24,338 nucleotides of DNA from an uncultured Chloroflexota bacterium (GTDB taxonomy: Bacteria > Chloroflexota > Chloroflexia > Thermomicrobiales > UBA6265), in contig CALGSZ010000098.1 of NCBI GenBank assembly GCA_937901745.1, forward strand, positions 1 to 24,338, given 5' to 3'. This document shows, piece by piece, positions 1-8,462 of this stretch. The notes below the pieces were generated by a model. That model saw only the letters and a list, made by a program, of their open reading frames with translations. It was not told the DNA's origin and ran no database searches. Position numbers and translations under genes: made by a program. Every line of letters begins with the position of its first letter. The stretch's first letter is position 1.

Positions 1-2
1 CG

Positions 3-155
3 CGACGCGCGGTAATGAGCGCCGATGTCGAGCGGGCGCTGGCCGCCGCCGATCGCGATCTCAATGGGACGCTCTCCCGAGCACTGGCTGCCTCAGACGA
101 CCCGTTCACGCTCGATCTCATCGAGGCCATGCGAAGCGCTGCCGCCGGCGACTAG
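3..155 (+). CDS. C-terminal fragment of an unidentified protein
   Basis: An open frame enters from the left edge and stops at TAG 153-155. The visible part reads as about 50 residues, rich in Ala, Asp and Leu, apparently helical, ending IEAMRSAAAGD. An in-frame ATG at 15-17 could instead start a very small protein, but nothing resembling a strong Shine-Dalgarno site precedes it, so a truncated gene is more likely. It lies about 80 bases upstream of pgi on the same strand. A sugar-phosphate pathway enzyme would be plausible by context, but the visible residues do not identify one. I do not recognise the family. Confidence 0.5.
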   Translation, partial: RRAVMSADVERALAAADRDLNGTLSRALAASDDPFTLDLIEAMRSAAAGD

Positions 156-160
156 GCGTC

Positions 161-166
161 TATACT
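161..166 (+). promoter_or_regulatory. possible -10 element upstream of pgi
   Basis: TATACT lies just after the stop of the preceding gene fragment and about 70 bases before the pgi start. It differs from the sigma-A -10 consensus at one position. No good -35 hexamer is seen 16-18 bases upstream, so this is a weak call. Confidence 0.25.
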
Positions 167-236
167 CCCGGACAGCGCGCCCGCAAGGGGCAGCGCGGGA
201 CGGACACGACGATGTGGCGTGGAGGATTGGACGACA

Positions 237-1874
237 ATGACGGCGACGGCTGGCGCTTCCCTGACTTCACTGACCGAATGGCGCGCGCTCGCCGAGCACT
301 ACGAGCAAGTCAAAGATCTCCATCTCCGGCAACTCTTCGCCGACGATCCGAAGCGCGGAGAGCGCCTGACGGTCGAGGCGGCTGGCCTCTATCTCGACTA
401 CTCCAAAAACCGGATCACCGATGAGACGCTGCGGCTCTTGATCGCGCTCGCCGAGGCGCGCGGTCTGCCCTCCCGAATCGAGGCGATGTTCCGTGGCGAG
501 AAAATCAACGTCACGGAGAATCGCGCCGTGCTCCACGTGGCGCTGCGCGCGCCGCGCGACGCGGTGATCACCGTTGACGGCGAGAACGTCGTGCCGGCGG
601 TTCACGCCGTACTCGACAAGATGAGCGACTTCGCGGAGCGCGTTCGCGGCGGCGCGTGGACCGGCTACACCGGCAAGCGCATCCGCAACATCATCAACAT
701 CGGGATCGGCGGCTCCGACCTCGGGCCGGTCATGGCCTACGAGGCGCTGCGGCACTACAGCGCGCGCGATCTGACGGTCCGCTTCGTCTCGAACATTGAC
801 GGCACTGACTTCGCCGAGGCGACGCACGATCTCGATCCGGCAGAAACGCTCTTCATCGTCTCCTCGAAGACCTTCACGACGCTCGAAACGATGACGAACG
901 CGCGGACGGCCCGTGCCTGGACGCTGCGCGCGCTCGGGGACGAGGCGGCAATCGCGAAACACTTCGTGGCGGTCTCGACCAACGCGAAGGAAGTCGCCCG
1001 CTTCGGCATCGACACGGCCAACATGTTCGAGTTCTGGGATTGGGTCGGCGGCCGCTACTCGTACGACGGGGCAATCGGCCTCTCGCTGATGATCGCGATC
1101 GGGCCGGATCGCTTCCGGGAGATGCTCGCCGGCTTCCACGCGATGGACGAGCACTTCCGGACAGCTCCCCTCGGGCAGAACATGCCCGTCATTCTGGGAC
1201 TGCTCGGAGTCTGGTACATCAACTTCTTCGGCGCGGAGACGCACGCGGTCCTCCCCTACGACCAGTACCTGAAGCGGTTCCCCGCCTACCTCCAGCAACT
1301 CGACATGGAGAGCAACGGCAAGTCGGTCACGCTCGACGGCTCAGCGGTCGGGTACCAGACCGGGCCGGTCGTCTGGGGCGAGCCGGGGACGAACGGGCAG
1401 CACGCCTTCTTCCAGCTGCTCCACCAGGGGACGAAGCTCGTTCCCTGCGACTTCATCGGCTTCTGCCGGTCGCTCAACCCGCTCGGCGAGCATCACGATC
1501 TGCTGATGGCCAATCTCTTCGCCCAGACCGAGGCGCTGGCGTTCGGTAAGACACCGGAGGAAGTGCGGGCCGAGGGGGTCGCCGAGCCGCTGGTGCCGCA
1601 CCGGACCTTCCCCGGCAATCGGCCATCCAACACGATCCTGGCCGACGAGCTGACGCCGGCAACGCTCGGGGCGCTCGTCGCGCTCTATGAGCACAAGGTC
1701 TTCGTCCAGGGGACGATCTGGGGCATCAACTCGTTCGATCAATGGGGCGTCGAGCTGGGCAAGGCGCTCGCTCAGCGGATCATCCCCGAGCTGACGGCGG
1801 AGCAGGAGCCGCTGCTGCAGCATGACAGCTCGACGAACGAGCTGATCCGGCGCTATCGCGCCCGGCGCGCATAA
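237..1874 (+). CDS. pgi: glucose-6-phosphate isomerase
   Basis: Interconverts glucose 6-phosphate and fructose 6-phosphate in the cytoplasm (glycolysis and gluconeogenesis). The 545 residues match the long bacterial/eukaryotic PGI type. Visible family motifs are the sugar-phosphate loop NIGIGGSDLGP, SSKTFTTLETMTNA, the PGI signature region GGRYSYDGAIGLS, and the C-terminal FDQWGVELGK. Catalytic residues by family knowledge are Glu358 (in MESNGKS), His389 (in TNGQHAFF) and Lys509 (in GVELGK), all present. I chose ATG 237 because GGAGG at 221-225 sits 11 bases before it; an in-frame GTG at 219 would add six residues but precedes that site. The signature has YDGAIG where many homologues have a different two-residue insert (LWSAIG), a minor variation. 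The next gene starts 20 bases downstream, probably in the same transcript. Confidence 0.96.
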   Translation: MTATAGASLTSLTEWRALAEHYEQVKDLHLRQLFADDPKRGERLTVEAAGLYLDYSKNRITDETLRLLIALAEARGLPSRIEAMFRGEKINVTENRAVLHVALRAPRDAVITVDGENVVPAVHAVLDKMSDFAERVRGGAWTGYTGKRIRNIINIGIGGSDLGPVMAYEALRHYSARDLTVRFVSNIDGTDFAEATHDLDPAETLFIVSSKTFTTLETMTNARTARAWTLRALGDEAAIAKHFVAVSTNAKEVARFGIDTANMFEFWDWVGGRYSYDGAIGLSLMIAIGPDRFREMLAGFHAMDEHFRTAPLGQNMPVILGLLGVWYINFFGAETHAVLPYDQYLKRFPAYLQQLDMESNGKSVTLDGSAVGYQTGPVVWGEPGTNGQHAFFQLLHQGTKLVPCDFIGFCRSLNPLGEHHDLLMANLFAQTEALAFGKTPEEVRAEGVAEPLVPHRTFPGNRPSNTILADELTPATLGALVALYEHKVFVQGTIWGINSFDQWGVELGKALAQRIIPELTAEQEPLLQHDSSTNELIRRYRARRA

Positions 1875-1894
1875 TCGCGAAGCGGAGGACACGA

Positions 1895-3550
1895 GTGAGC
1901 GGGGGAGGGAAGGTGCGCGCGGCGGTCGCGATGACCCGAATTCTGCGCGACCGTGGCGTACGCTACGCGTTCGGCGTGCCGGGGGAGAGCTTCCTCGGCT
2001 TGCTCGACGCGATCTATGAGACGCCGGAGATTCGGCTGGTGCCGACGCGGCACGAGGGAGGCGCCGCCTTCATGGCGGACGCGGTCGGCAAGCTCACCGG
2101 GCAGCCCGCCATCTGCATGGGCACGCGCGGCGTCGGCTCCGCGAATCTGGCCGTCGGCATCCACACCGCGTACCAGGATTCAACGCCGCTGATCGCCCTC
2201 GTCGGCCAGGTGCAGACATCCTTTCGCCACCGAGAAGCGCTGCAGGAAGTCGAGCTCGCGTCCTTCCTCGGCCAGATCACGAAGTGGTCCATCGAAGCGC
2301 CGGCGGCCTCCGAGCTGCCACGGCTGACCCACGAGGCGTACCGCCGCAGCGTCGCCGGACGACCGGGTCCGGTCGCCATCGCGCTGCGCCGCGATCTCCT
2401 GGATGAGGAGGTCCCGGCCGAGCTACCACCGCCAACGGCGATTGCCGTTCCGGCCGCGAGCGTCGAGTCCGTCCGGGAAGCGCTGCGGCTGCTGCAACAA
2501 GCGGAGCGGCCGCTGATCCTCGCCGGGGGTGGCGTGCTGCGGAGCGGGGCGACGGCCGACCTCGTCGCGTTCGCCGAGCGAACCGGCTCCCTGGTCATGT
2601 CCACCTTCCGCCGGCCGGACGCATTCCCGAACGATCACCCGCTCTATCTCGGAAACCTCTCGTTCGGCATGGCGCCGGTTTCGTACGAGCGCGCGCGCGC
2701 GGCTGACGTCGTCCTCGCGATCGGCACGCGCTTGGGTGAGCTGACGACGCGGGGATATGCGATTCCGGCGCCCGGCGCGACGCTGATCCACATCGACATC
2801 AGCCCGGAGGAGACGGGCCGCACCTTCCCAGCCCGGCTCGCGATCGCCGCCGACGCGCGAGCGGCACTGGCGATGCTGAACGAGGAAGCGGAGACGCTCT
2901 CCTGGCCGGACCGCTCCGCCGAAAATGCCCGGCTGCGAACGCAATTCGAGGCGGAGACGACGCCTCCAGACCCGCCAGCCGTGCAATCACTCGTCGATCC
3001 GGCGGTCGTCATCGGTGAGCTCGAGCGCCAGCTACCCGCCGACGCGATCCTCGCGACCGACGCGGGGAACTTCTTCGGCTGGGTCGCGCGGTACTACCAC
3101 TTCCGCCAGCCGGGCACCTTCCTGGGCCCCACCTCCGGCGCGATGGGCTACGCCGTGCCGGCGGCGGTCGCGGCGGCACTGGTGCGCGACAACGCGGTGC
3201 CAGTCGTCGCGCTCGTTGGCGACGGCGGCTTCCTGATGACTGGGAGCGAGCTAGCGGTCGCGGCGCAATTCGGCCTGCGGCTCGTCTGCGTTGTCTTCGA
3301 TAACGCGCTCTACGGCACCATTCGCCAGCATCAGGAGCGGGTCTATCCCGGCCGCGTCGCCGGCACCGAGCTTTGGAGCCCGGATTTCGTCCGCTACGTT
3401 GAAGCCTTTGGCGGGCTCGGCATCCGGGTCGAAAGCAACGACGACGTGCCGGCGGCTGTGCAGCGCGCGCTCGCGCATCCGGGCATCTCGCTCATCTCAG
3501 TCGCTGTGGCGCGGGAGACGATCGCCGTCGGTCAATTCCTGCCCTCATGA
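1895..3550 (+). CDS. thiamine-diphosphate-dependent enzyme, acetolactate synthase-like
   Basis: A 551-residue protein with the three-domain architecture of the ThDP decarboxylase/acetolactate synthase superfamily. The N-terminal pyrimidine-binding domain (about 1-170) carries the catalytic Glu54 in RHEGGAAFMADA. A central Rossmann-like domain follows (about 185-330). The C-terminal PP-binding domain has the ThDP/Mg motif starting GDGGF at Asp443 and ending at DNALYG. The GTG start has GGAGG six bases upstream. Homologues are annotated variously as acetolactate synthase, benzoylformate decarboxylase or 5-guanidino-2-oxopentanoate decarboxylase. No small regulatory subunit (ilvH) lies next to it, so a catabolic or unassigned 2-oxoacid reaction is at least as likely as branched-chain amino acid synthesis. 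The exact substrate cannot be read from sequence. It follows pgi by 20 bases. Confidence 0.88.
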   Translation: MSGGGKVRAAVAMTRILRDRGVRYAFGVPGESFLGLLDAIYETPEIRLVPTRHEGGAAFMADAVGKLTGQPAICMGTRGVGSANLAVGIHTAYQDSTPLIALVGQVQTSFRHREALQEVELASFLGQITKWSIEAPAASELPRLTHEAYRRSVAGRPGPVAIALRRDLLDEEVPAELPPPTAIAVPAASVESVREALRLLQQAERPLILAGGGVLRSGATADLVAFAERTGSLVMSTFRRPDAFPNDHPLYLGNLSFGMAPVSYERARAADVVLAIGTRLGELTTRGYAIPAPGATLIHIDISPEETGRTFPARLAIAADARAALAMLNEEAETLSWPDRSAENARLRTQFEAETTPPDPPAVQSLVDPAVVIGELERQLPADAILATDAGNFFGWVARYYHFRQPGTFLGPTSGAMGYAVPAAVAAALVRDNAVPVVALVGDGGFLMTGSELAVAAQFGLRLVCVVFDNALYGTIRQHQERVYPGRVAGTELWSPDFVRYVEAFGGLGIRVESNDDVPAAVQRALAHPGISLISVAVARETIAVGQFLPS

Positions 3551-3608
3551 TCCGCGCCGCTTCCCTTATGCTCCATTCGCGCACCGCTGAAAGGAACGAC
3601 ACCGAACG

Positions 3609-5549
3609 ATGCCTGATTCGAGGCTCGAGGTCGGTCAGACCGCGACCGGCCCGCTGACGCCGGAGGAAATTGCCGACCGGTTGGTCCCGAAAGATCCTCG
3701 CCTTTCCCCGGATGGGCGAGACGTGGCGTTCGTCGTCGCGACCCAAAGCAAGAAAGGGGAGCACCCGGAGCAGGCGCTCTGGCTCTCCCGCGACGGAAAA
3801 CCCGCCGAGCCGTTCACCGCTGGCTCGGCCTGCGACGATGAGCCGCGCTGGTCGCCGGACGGCAGCCGATTGCTCTTCCTCTCCGATCGCGCCGAACGCG
3901 GGACGAATCGCATCTATCTCATCCGACGAGACGGCGGAGAAGCGCGACCACTCGGCAATCTGGCTGGGGATCTCCGCTCCCCAGAGTGGTCGCCGGACGG
4001 GACACGCATCGCGGTGCTGCGGAAAGACCAGGAGTCCGAAGCGGAAAAGGCGCGCAAGGAGTCACGAGACGACGCCATCGTCGTTGACGCCGACCCGCGA
4101 CGGACGCGCCTTTGGGTCGTTGACGTGGAGACCGGCACGGCGCGGCAGCTGACCTACGGCACGCGCGAGGTTTGGTCGTTCGCCTGGTCGCCGGACGGTG
4201 ACCGCTTCGCCATCATCACGACGGACGAGGCGGGAGTTGACGCGCGGTTCGGCCCCTGCGACCTCTGGCTGATCCCGGCAACCGGCGGTCTCCCGAAGCA
4301 CCTTGCCCACTTCCCGAGCCGCGCAGACTATCCCATTTTCGTCGAGACGCCGGACGGAGAGGCGGTCGCCGTCCGCGCGAACTGGCACCGGGAAGATCCG
4401 GTCGATTCGGTCTGGGTCGTTCCCACCCAGGGCGGCGAGCCCCGGAACCTCCTGCCGAACCTTGCCGGGAATGTTGAGGAGCTCCGGCCGCTGCCCGGCG
4501 CCAGGGGGAGCGTGGCGTTGCGCATCGCCGAAGGGACACACGTCAGCGTCTACGCCCTCGATCTGGCAACCGCCGAACTGCGGCCACTGACGCCCGCCGG
4601 TCTCCACCGGGAAGGGGCCGCGCTTTACGGACCGAGCCTCTCCGCCGGCGGCGAGACGATCGCGGTCGTTTGGGCAGACGGCGATGTCCCGCAGGAGGTC
4701 TATGTCGGTCAGCCAGGGCAAGCACTCACGGCGGTGACGTCGCTCGGAAAGGCGTTCGCCGGCCGGTTGCAGCCGGTCGAGCACGTCACCTGGGAGAGCG
4801 ACGGCGTCGAGATCGAGGGCTTGCTGACGCTGCCGGCCGGTTACGAGCCGGGACGGCGTTACCCGCTCATCGTTGAGGTGCACGGCGGCCCGACCGCGCT
4901 CTGGAAGGACATGTGCTTCCTCGACTGGCACGACTGGGCGCAATACCTGGCGAGTCACGGCTTCGCGGTGCTAGCCCCGAACCCGCGCGGCAGCACCGGG
5001 CGTGGCGCGGCCTTCCAGAAGCTGCTGCAGGATGACGTCGGCGGCGGCGAATCGCGCGACCTCATCGCCGGCGCCCGCGCGATGGTCGAGCGCGGTATCG
5101 CCGATCCGGAGCGCCTCGGCATCGGCGGCTGGAGCTGGGGCGGCTATCTGACGGCGATCACGATTACGCAAACGGACCTGTTCAAGGCCGCCGTCATGGG
5201 CGCGGGGCTATCCAACCTGCTCTCGGACCACGGCCAGAACGACATCCCTTCGGCCAATCTGCTCTACTTCCCTGGCCTTCCCTACCATCACCCGGACGCG
5301 TACTTGCGCGCCTCGGCGATCTCTTCCATCACGAATTGCAAGACGCCGACGCTCATCCTCCATGGCGACAACGACGCCCGTGTCCATCCGGCGCAGGGAA
5401 TGGAGATGTACCGCGCGCTGAAGAGCCTCGGCGTGCCCACCGAATTCGTCCGCTACCCGCGCGAGGGGCACAGCATTCGAGAGCGCGCGCATCAGATTGA
5501 TGTGATGCGGCGCGTGCTCGAGTGGTTCGAGCGCTGGCTAAAGGCGTGA
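3609..5549 (+). CDS. S9 family peptidase (acylaminoacyl-peptidase / dipeptidyl-peptidase type)
   Basis: A 646-residue serine peptidase of clan SC. Residues about 20-390 form a beta-propeller with repeated WSPDG motifs (PD40-type blades) that gates access to the active site. Residues about 400-646 are an alpha/beta-hydrolase domain with the nucleophile Ser509 in GGWSWGGY, Asp589 in HGDNDARV and His621 in REGHS, a complete catalytic triad. It likely trims short peptides, releasing acylated amino acids or dipeptides. No signal peptide is seen, so it is probably cytoplasmic. AAAGGA lies about 15 bases before ATG 3609, a loose Shine-Dalgarno match. The 58-base gap after the ThDP enzyme is short and the two may be co-transcribed. 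An M20 peptidase lies convergently just downstream. Confidence 0.92.
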   Translation: MPDSRLEVGQTATGPLTPEEIADRLVPKDPRLSPDGRDVAFVVATQSKKGEHPEQALWLSRDGKPAEPFTAGSACDDEPRWSPDGSRLLFLSDRAERGTNRIYLIRRDGGEARPLGNLAGDLRSPEWSPDGTRIAVLRKDQESEAEKARKESRDDAIVVDADPRRTRLWVVDVETGTARQLTYGTREVWSFAWSPDGDRFAIITTDEAGVDARFGPCDLWLIPATGGLPKHLAHFPSRADYPIFVETPDGEAVAVRANWHREDPVDSVWVVPTQGGEPRNLLPNLAGNVEELRPLPGARGSVALRIAEGTHVSVYALDLATAELRPLTPAGLHREGAALYGPSLSAGGETIAVVWADGDVPQEVYVGQPGQALTAVTSLGKAFAGRLQPVEHVTWESDGVEIEGLLTLPAGYEPGRRYPLIVEVHGGPTALWKDMCFLDWHDWAQYLASHGFAVLAPNPRGSTGRGAAFQKLLQDDVGGGESRDLIAGARAMVERGIADPERLGIGGWSWGGYLTAITITQTDLFKAAVMGAGLSNLLSDHGQNDIPSANLLYFPGLPYHHPDAYLRASAISSITNCKTPTLILHGDNDARVHPAQGMEMYRALKSLGVPTEFVRYPREGHSIRERAHQIDVMRRVLEWFERWLKA

Positions 5550-5551
5550 CC

Positions 5552-5575
5552 GGGCCGAGCTATTCGCTCAGGCCC
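5552..5575. terminator. hairpin between convergent peptidase genes
   Basis: GGGCCGAGC (5552-5560), loop TATTC, then GCTC-A-GGCCC (5566-5575) gives a 9-bp stem with one bulged A. It lies where the S9 and M20 genes converge, and its distal arm covers the last codons of the M20 gene. No T-tract follows on either strand, so it is not a canonical intrinsic terminator. It may still slow polymerase or protect the 3' ends of both transcripts. Confidence 0.4.
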
Positions 5576-6753
5576 AGCAGGCGGCCGATCGTCTCGACGT
5601 AGACCTTCGCCTGGATCACGAGATCGTTGATGAAGACCGCCTCGTTGGCGCCGTGCGCGTACTCGCCACCCGGCCCGAACCCGACGGTATCAATCCCCGC
5701 CTGGCGGTAGAAGCGGCCATCGGTCGCTCCCGCCCAGGCGACGAAGTACTGGGGCTCGTTGCCGGTGACCGCGCGGACGCTGTCCTGAACGGCGCGAACG
5801 AGCGGCGACGACTCCTCGGTGATGTTCGCCGGAATGTAGTCGTGATTGGGGTCCTCGTTGATCTCGTAGCGGAAATCGGGATCTTCCGCCGCGATCGCGT
5901 CGAGGGCGGCGCGCACCTCGGCGATGGCCGTCTCCCGCGTCTCGCCTGGGACAAGCCGGCGATCGACGGTGATGGTGCATTCGCCGGGAACAACGTTACG
6001 GGCGACACCAGCGCGGATCGTGTTCACGCTGATGACCGGCTTGCCGACCGCCGGGTGGAACCGGTCAATGTCCCGCTCCAGCGCGAGGACGCCCTTCGCC
6101 GCCTTGGCGATGGCGTTGATCCCCGTCGCGCGGGCCGCGGCGGTATGCGAGGCGCGGCCGTAGAAGGTGATGTCGAAGTTGAAGATTCCGCGCTCCGCGT
6201 TGCGCACCTTGAGATCGCTCTTCTCGCCGATCAAGCAATAGTCTGGCCGGGGCAGCCGTCCAGCCGCGATCTCATCGAGGACGTGGATCGTGCCGAAGGC
6301 GCCGCTCGTCTCCTCATCGCTGACAACGTGGGTCTGGAGACGGCCACGGAGCGGCGCGTCCTTGAGCAGATCCATCAGGTAGAGCATGACCGCGACGGAG
6401 GACTTCATATCGACCGCGCCACGGCCAAAGAGGCGGACCCCATCCTCGCTGACGACCGGCTCGAAGGGGCCAGTGCGCCAGGCGTCGGGGTCGGAGACCG
6501 GCACCGTATCGAGGTGTCCATTCATCGCGATCGTCGGCCCGGCGCTACCGTCGCCGATGGAGACGATGACGTTGGGCCGCGCGGGGTCCTTCGCGACGAT
6601 CGTATAGTCGAGCCCTCGCTCGGCGCACCAGCCGGCGACGAACTCCATGATCTCGCGCTCTTGTCCGCTGGGGCTTGGGATTGCGATCAGGCGGCTGGCA
6701 AGCTGGACGATCGCGTCGCGGTCAACGGCCTCGGTCCATTTGCTCACGGGCAC
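5560..6753 (-). CDS. M20 family metallopeptidase (ArgE/DapE-like deacylase)
   Basis: About 397 residues with the di-zinc M20 fold. Numbering from the upstream ATG at 6759, metal-site residues visible are His82 and Asp84 in NGHLDTVP, Asp117 in GAVDMKSS, the catalytic/metal pair in DEETSG at 148-153, Glu179 in LIGEK, and a C-terminal His in EYAHGANE. The dimerisation (lid) domain is about 190-310. The family cleaves amide bonds in N-acyl amino acids, N-succinyl-diaminopimelate or short peptides; the substrate here is open. Start choice: GGAGG directly abuts ATG 6759 with no spacing, whereas GTG 6753 (two codons in) has the ideal six-base spacing, so I prefer 6753. It is the last gene of the long - strand run, 83 bases after the c-di-AMP receptor gene. 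Confidence 0.9.
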   Translation of the reverse strand: MPVSKWTEAVDRDAIVQLASRLIAIPSPSGQEREIMEFVAGWCAERGLDYTIVAKDPARPNVIVSIGDGSAGPTIAMNGHLDTVPVSDPDAWRTGPFEPVVSEDGVRLFGRGAVDMKSSVAVMLYLMDLLKDAPLRGRLQTHVVSDEETSGAFGTIHVLDEIAAGRLPRPDYCLIGEKSDLKVRNAERGIFNFDITFYGRASHTAAARATGINAIAKAAKGVLALERDIDRFHPAVGKPVISVNTIRAGVARNVVPGECTITVDRRLVPGETRETAIAEVRAALDAIAAEDPDFRYEINEDPNHDYIPANITEESSPLVRAVQDSVRAVTGNEPQYFVAWAGATDGRFYRQAGIDTVGFGPGGEYAHGANEAVFINDLVIQAKVYVETIGRLLGLSE

Positions 6754-6842
6754 GGGCATCCTCCATCACGCGGTGGGGATCGCCGAGGACGGATCGTGCC
6801 GCAACGCGCGAGCCAACCCGCGCACGGGTCTCGGCGACCGGC

Positions 6843-7172
6843 TCATAACCGCTCGAATCGCGAGACATTGGCGACGAACACGACCGCGCCGCCAACTTCA
6901 ACCTCGAAGTTCTCGGGCATGTAAAGCAGGCCGGGTTCCAACGCCGGCGAGTATGGAACCGCGATCTGCGTCCGGCGACGGCAGGTGCGACGCAGGATCG
7001 CCATGACGTTCGGAACCTCTTCGTCTTCCAGGCCGATCAGAAAGCTGGTGTTGCCGGTGCGCAGGAACGACCCAGTCGTGCTGATCTTGGTGAAACGGTA
7101 ACCAGCGTCGATAAGTGCCTGCGTCAACCCGTCCACATCTTCATCTTGGACGATTGCGATGACCAGCTTCAT
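6843..7172 (-). CDS. darA: PII-like cyclic-di-AMP receptor (DarA/PstA family)
   Basis: A 109-residue protein matching the usual length of the DarA/PstA (DUF970) family, trimeric PII-like proteins that bind cyclic di-AMP. The start MKLVIAIVQDED at ATG 7172 has AGGAG about 9 bases upstream; the frame stays open further upstream, but without family-like sequence. The family loop TGSFLRTGNTSF (residues 33-44) is present; its Gly-Phe-Leu-Arg and Gly-Asn-Thr residues line the nucleotide pocket in characterised homologues. RRRTQIAVPY follows in the second half. The downstream partner of DarA is unknown in most bacteria. Here its upstream neighbour is a GAF-domain protein (150 bases away) and its downstream neighbour is an M20 peptidase. 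The presence implies c-di-AMP signalling in this organism, although no diadenylate cyclase is in the window. Confidence 0.9.
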   Translation of the reverse strand: MKLVIAIVQDEDVDGLTQALIDAGYRFTKISTTGSFLRTGNTSFLIGLEDEEVPNVMAILRRTCRRRTQIAVPYSPALEPGLLYMPENFEVEVGGAVVFVANVSRFERL

Positions 7173-7276
7173 CGTCGAAGCTCCTTTCGTCGCAGCCGTG
7201 GACGGCACCCCCTCACCGGCACCGACGCTTCCCGGCACGCTGTCGCAAGGGCCTCATTGCCCGCGGGGCCGGTCGG

Positions 7277-7285
7277 AGTCTACCA
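7277..7285 (-). promoter_or_regulatory. possible extended -10 promoter for darA-like gene
   Basis: On the - strand TGGTAGACT reads as an extended -10 (TGn + TAGACT, four of six consensus positions). It lies about 105 bases upstream of the c-di-AMP receptor start, inside the 150-base gap after the GAF gene. There is no convincing -35. If real, it would let the receptor be expressed independently of the upstream genes. Confidence 0.25.
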
Positions 7286-7322
7286 AATTGCCCACGGAAT
7301 CGGACCCGCAATGGGCAGGAGT

Positions 7323-8198
7323 TCAAAGCCGGCGGCGTTCCTCCCTGCCGATGCGGATGAGACCGCGCTCCAACAGGGATGCGGCGATGGATACCGCGGC
7401 GCTCAGCGAAAGTCCGGCCGCGGCTGCGGCTACCCCGAGCGAGCGTTCCCCATCGAGGTGATTCAACAGGGCCCACTCCTGGGGTGCGATCTCAAACGAC
7501 TCATCTGCTTCGATCGGCGGGCGCAAGACGAGATCGAGCACCGCCGACTCGTCCAGGCCGTGCGCAGGCACGCTCGGCGTTCGCGCGCCGTAGCGCTGGC
7601 TCTCGGCCGCCAGCGACTCGGCGAGTGTCAGCGCCGCCTGCTCCAGCGCGGTCGCGTACCGATCGAGCTCATCCGGCCGCGCGACGTCGACCGCCTCGAT
7701 CACGGCGACGACGACATCGTCGCTGATAACAGGTACACCAAGATAGGACCGAATGCCGAGCGCTTCGAGGCGCGGCAGGGCAGGGTCGCGCGCCCGGTCG
7801 CGGGCGAGGAGCACAGGCCGCTTCTGTTGGGCGGCGATCATCGGGAAGAGGAGTTGGCTGGGCGCGATCAGGCCGTAATAGTAGTCGCCATCCTCGAAGA
7901 CGGTTGTGACGTGCCAGCGCTCTCCGCGCGGAATCGGCCGGAGCAGGGAGACGTAGCGCGCGCCGGTCGTTTCCAGCGCGTGCTGGATCAGCATGGCGAC
8001 TTGCCGGTCCACGTCGCCGGCGCTGCTCTCGGCGCCAAGCTCGGCCGTGACCTGCTCCTGAGCGCGGCGTCTCAGCTGCGCGGTGTAGCGCCGCCGCTCT
8101 TCGCGGACGCGCTCCTCGCGCTCGTTGCGCAGGACGTCATCGCCGTTGTTCCCGATGGCGTTCGGCCGAATCATCACCCGTAGTTGGTCCATCTCCAC
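7323..8198 (-). CDS. GAF-domain protein with coiled coil and winged-helix-like C-terminus, function unknown
   Basis: A 291-residue protein not matched to a named family. Residues about 20-52 are rich in Glu, Arg and Gln and look like a coiled-coil helix. Residues about 62-200 have the strand/helix pattern of a GAF sensor domain (ARYVSLLRP, HVTTVFEDGDYYYG, SYLGVPVISDDVVVAVIEAVD). Residues about 236-285 (EWALLNHLDGERSLGVAAAAAGL) resemble the small winged-helix segment seen at the C-terminus of DUF4388/PatA-type regulators. No kinase, cyclase, phosphodiesterase or transmembrane segment is seen. The GTG start at 8198 and the ATG at 8192 are both possible; GGAG overlaps them. It sits 21 bases after the RAM-domain gene and upstream of the c-di-AMP receptor, suggesting a regulatory role. 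Confidence 0.7.
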   Translation of the reverse strand: MEMDQLRVMIRPNAIGNNGDDVLRNEREERVREERRRYTAQLRRRAQEQVTAELGAESSAGDVDRQVAMLIQHALETTGARYVSLLRPIPRGERWHVTTVFEDGDYYYGLIAPSQLLFPMIAAQQKRPVLLARDRARDPALPRLEALGIRSYLGVPVISDDVVVAVIEAVDVARPDELDRYATALEQAALTLAESLAAESQRYGARTPSVPAHGLDESAVLDLVLRPPIEADESFEIAPQEWALLNHLDGERSLGVAAAAAGLSLSAAVSIAASLLERGLIRIGREERRRL

Positions 8199-8219
8199 GC
8201 GAAGCGGTCACATGACGGA

Positions 8220-8444
8220 TCAGCCGATCGCCAAAAGGGTAACCGTATTGATCACGCCCGGCGTTCGCTGAATCGTGCCCATCACGATCTCGCCAAGCGC
8301 CTTCGGGTCCTCAGCCTCGACGACGGCAACCAAATCGTACGTTCCGGCGACCGCGTCAACGTGCTGGATCCCGGCAGCACGTAACGCATCCTGAATCGCC
8401 GGCGACTTGCCGACCTCCGCGGTGATGAGGACATACGCTTTCAT
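8220..8444 (-). CDS. stand-alone Lrp/AsnC ligand-binding (RAM) domain protein
   Basis: A 74-residue protein that is only the C-terminal RAM/ACT-like domain of Lrp/AsnC regulators, without the DNA-binding helix-turn-helix. It begins MKAYVLITAEVG, continues with AVAGTYDLVAVVEAED and ends with the typical VNTVTLLAI strand. The size matches other free-standing AsnC-type small ligand-binding proteins, which oligomerise and bind amino acids. ATG 8444 is preceded by GGAGGG with about five bases spacing. It begins 18 bases after the inositol-monophosphatase-family gene and ends 21 bases before the GAF gene, so the three are almost certainly one transcript. Ligand and partner are unknown; possibly it modulates a full-length AsnC regulator elsewhere. 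Confidence 0.88.
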   Translation of the reverse strand: MKAYVLITAEVGKSPAIQDALRAAGIQHVDAVAGTYDLVAVVEAEDPKALGEIVMGTIQRTPGVINTVTLLAIG

Positions 8445-8462
8445 GCCTGCCCTCCGGCTCCG

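Noticed and set aside
267..1298. Open frame of over 300 codons antisense to pgi.
   Set aside because: pgi is certain from its motifs and catalytic residues; the antisense translation has no family features.
5653..6924. Long open frame of over 400 codons antisense to the M20 peptidase gene.
   Set aside because: It mirrors a strongly supported gene; GC-rich DNA gives long antisense frames, and the translation is Arg/Asp/Gly-rich without any family motif.
7257..7312. ATTGCCC direct repeats with a GCAATGGGC inverse copy between the GAF and c-di-AMP receptor genes.
   Set aside because: Seven-base GC-containing repeats at irregular spacing are expected by chance at this composition.
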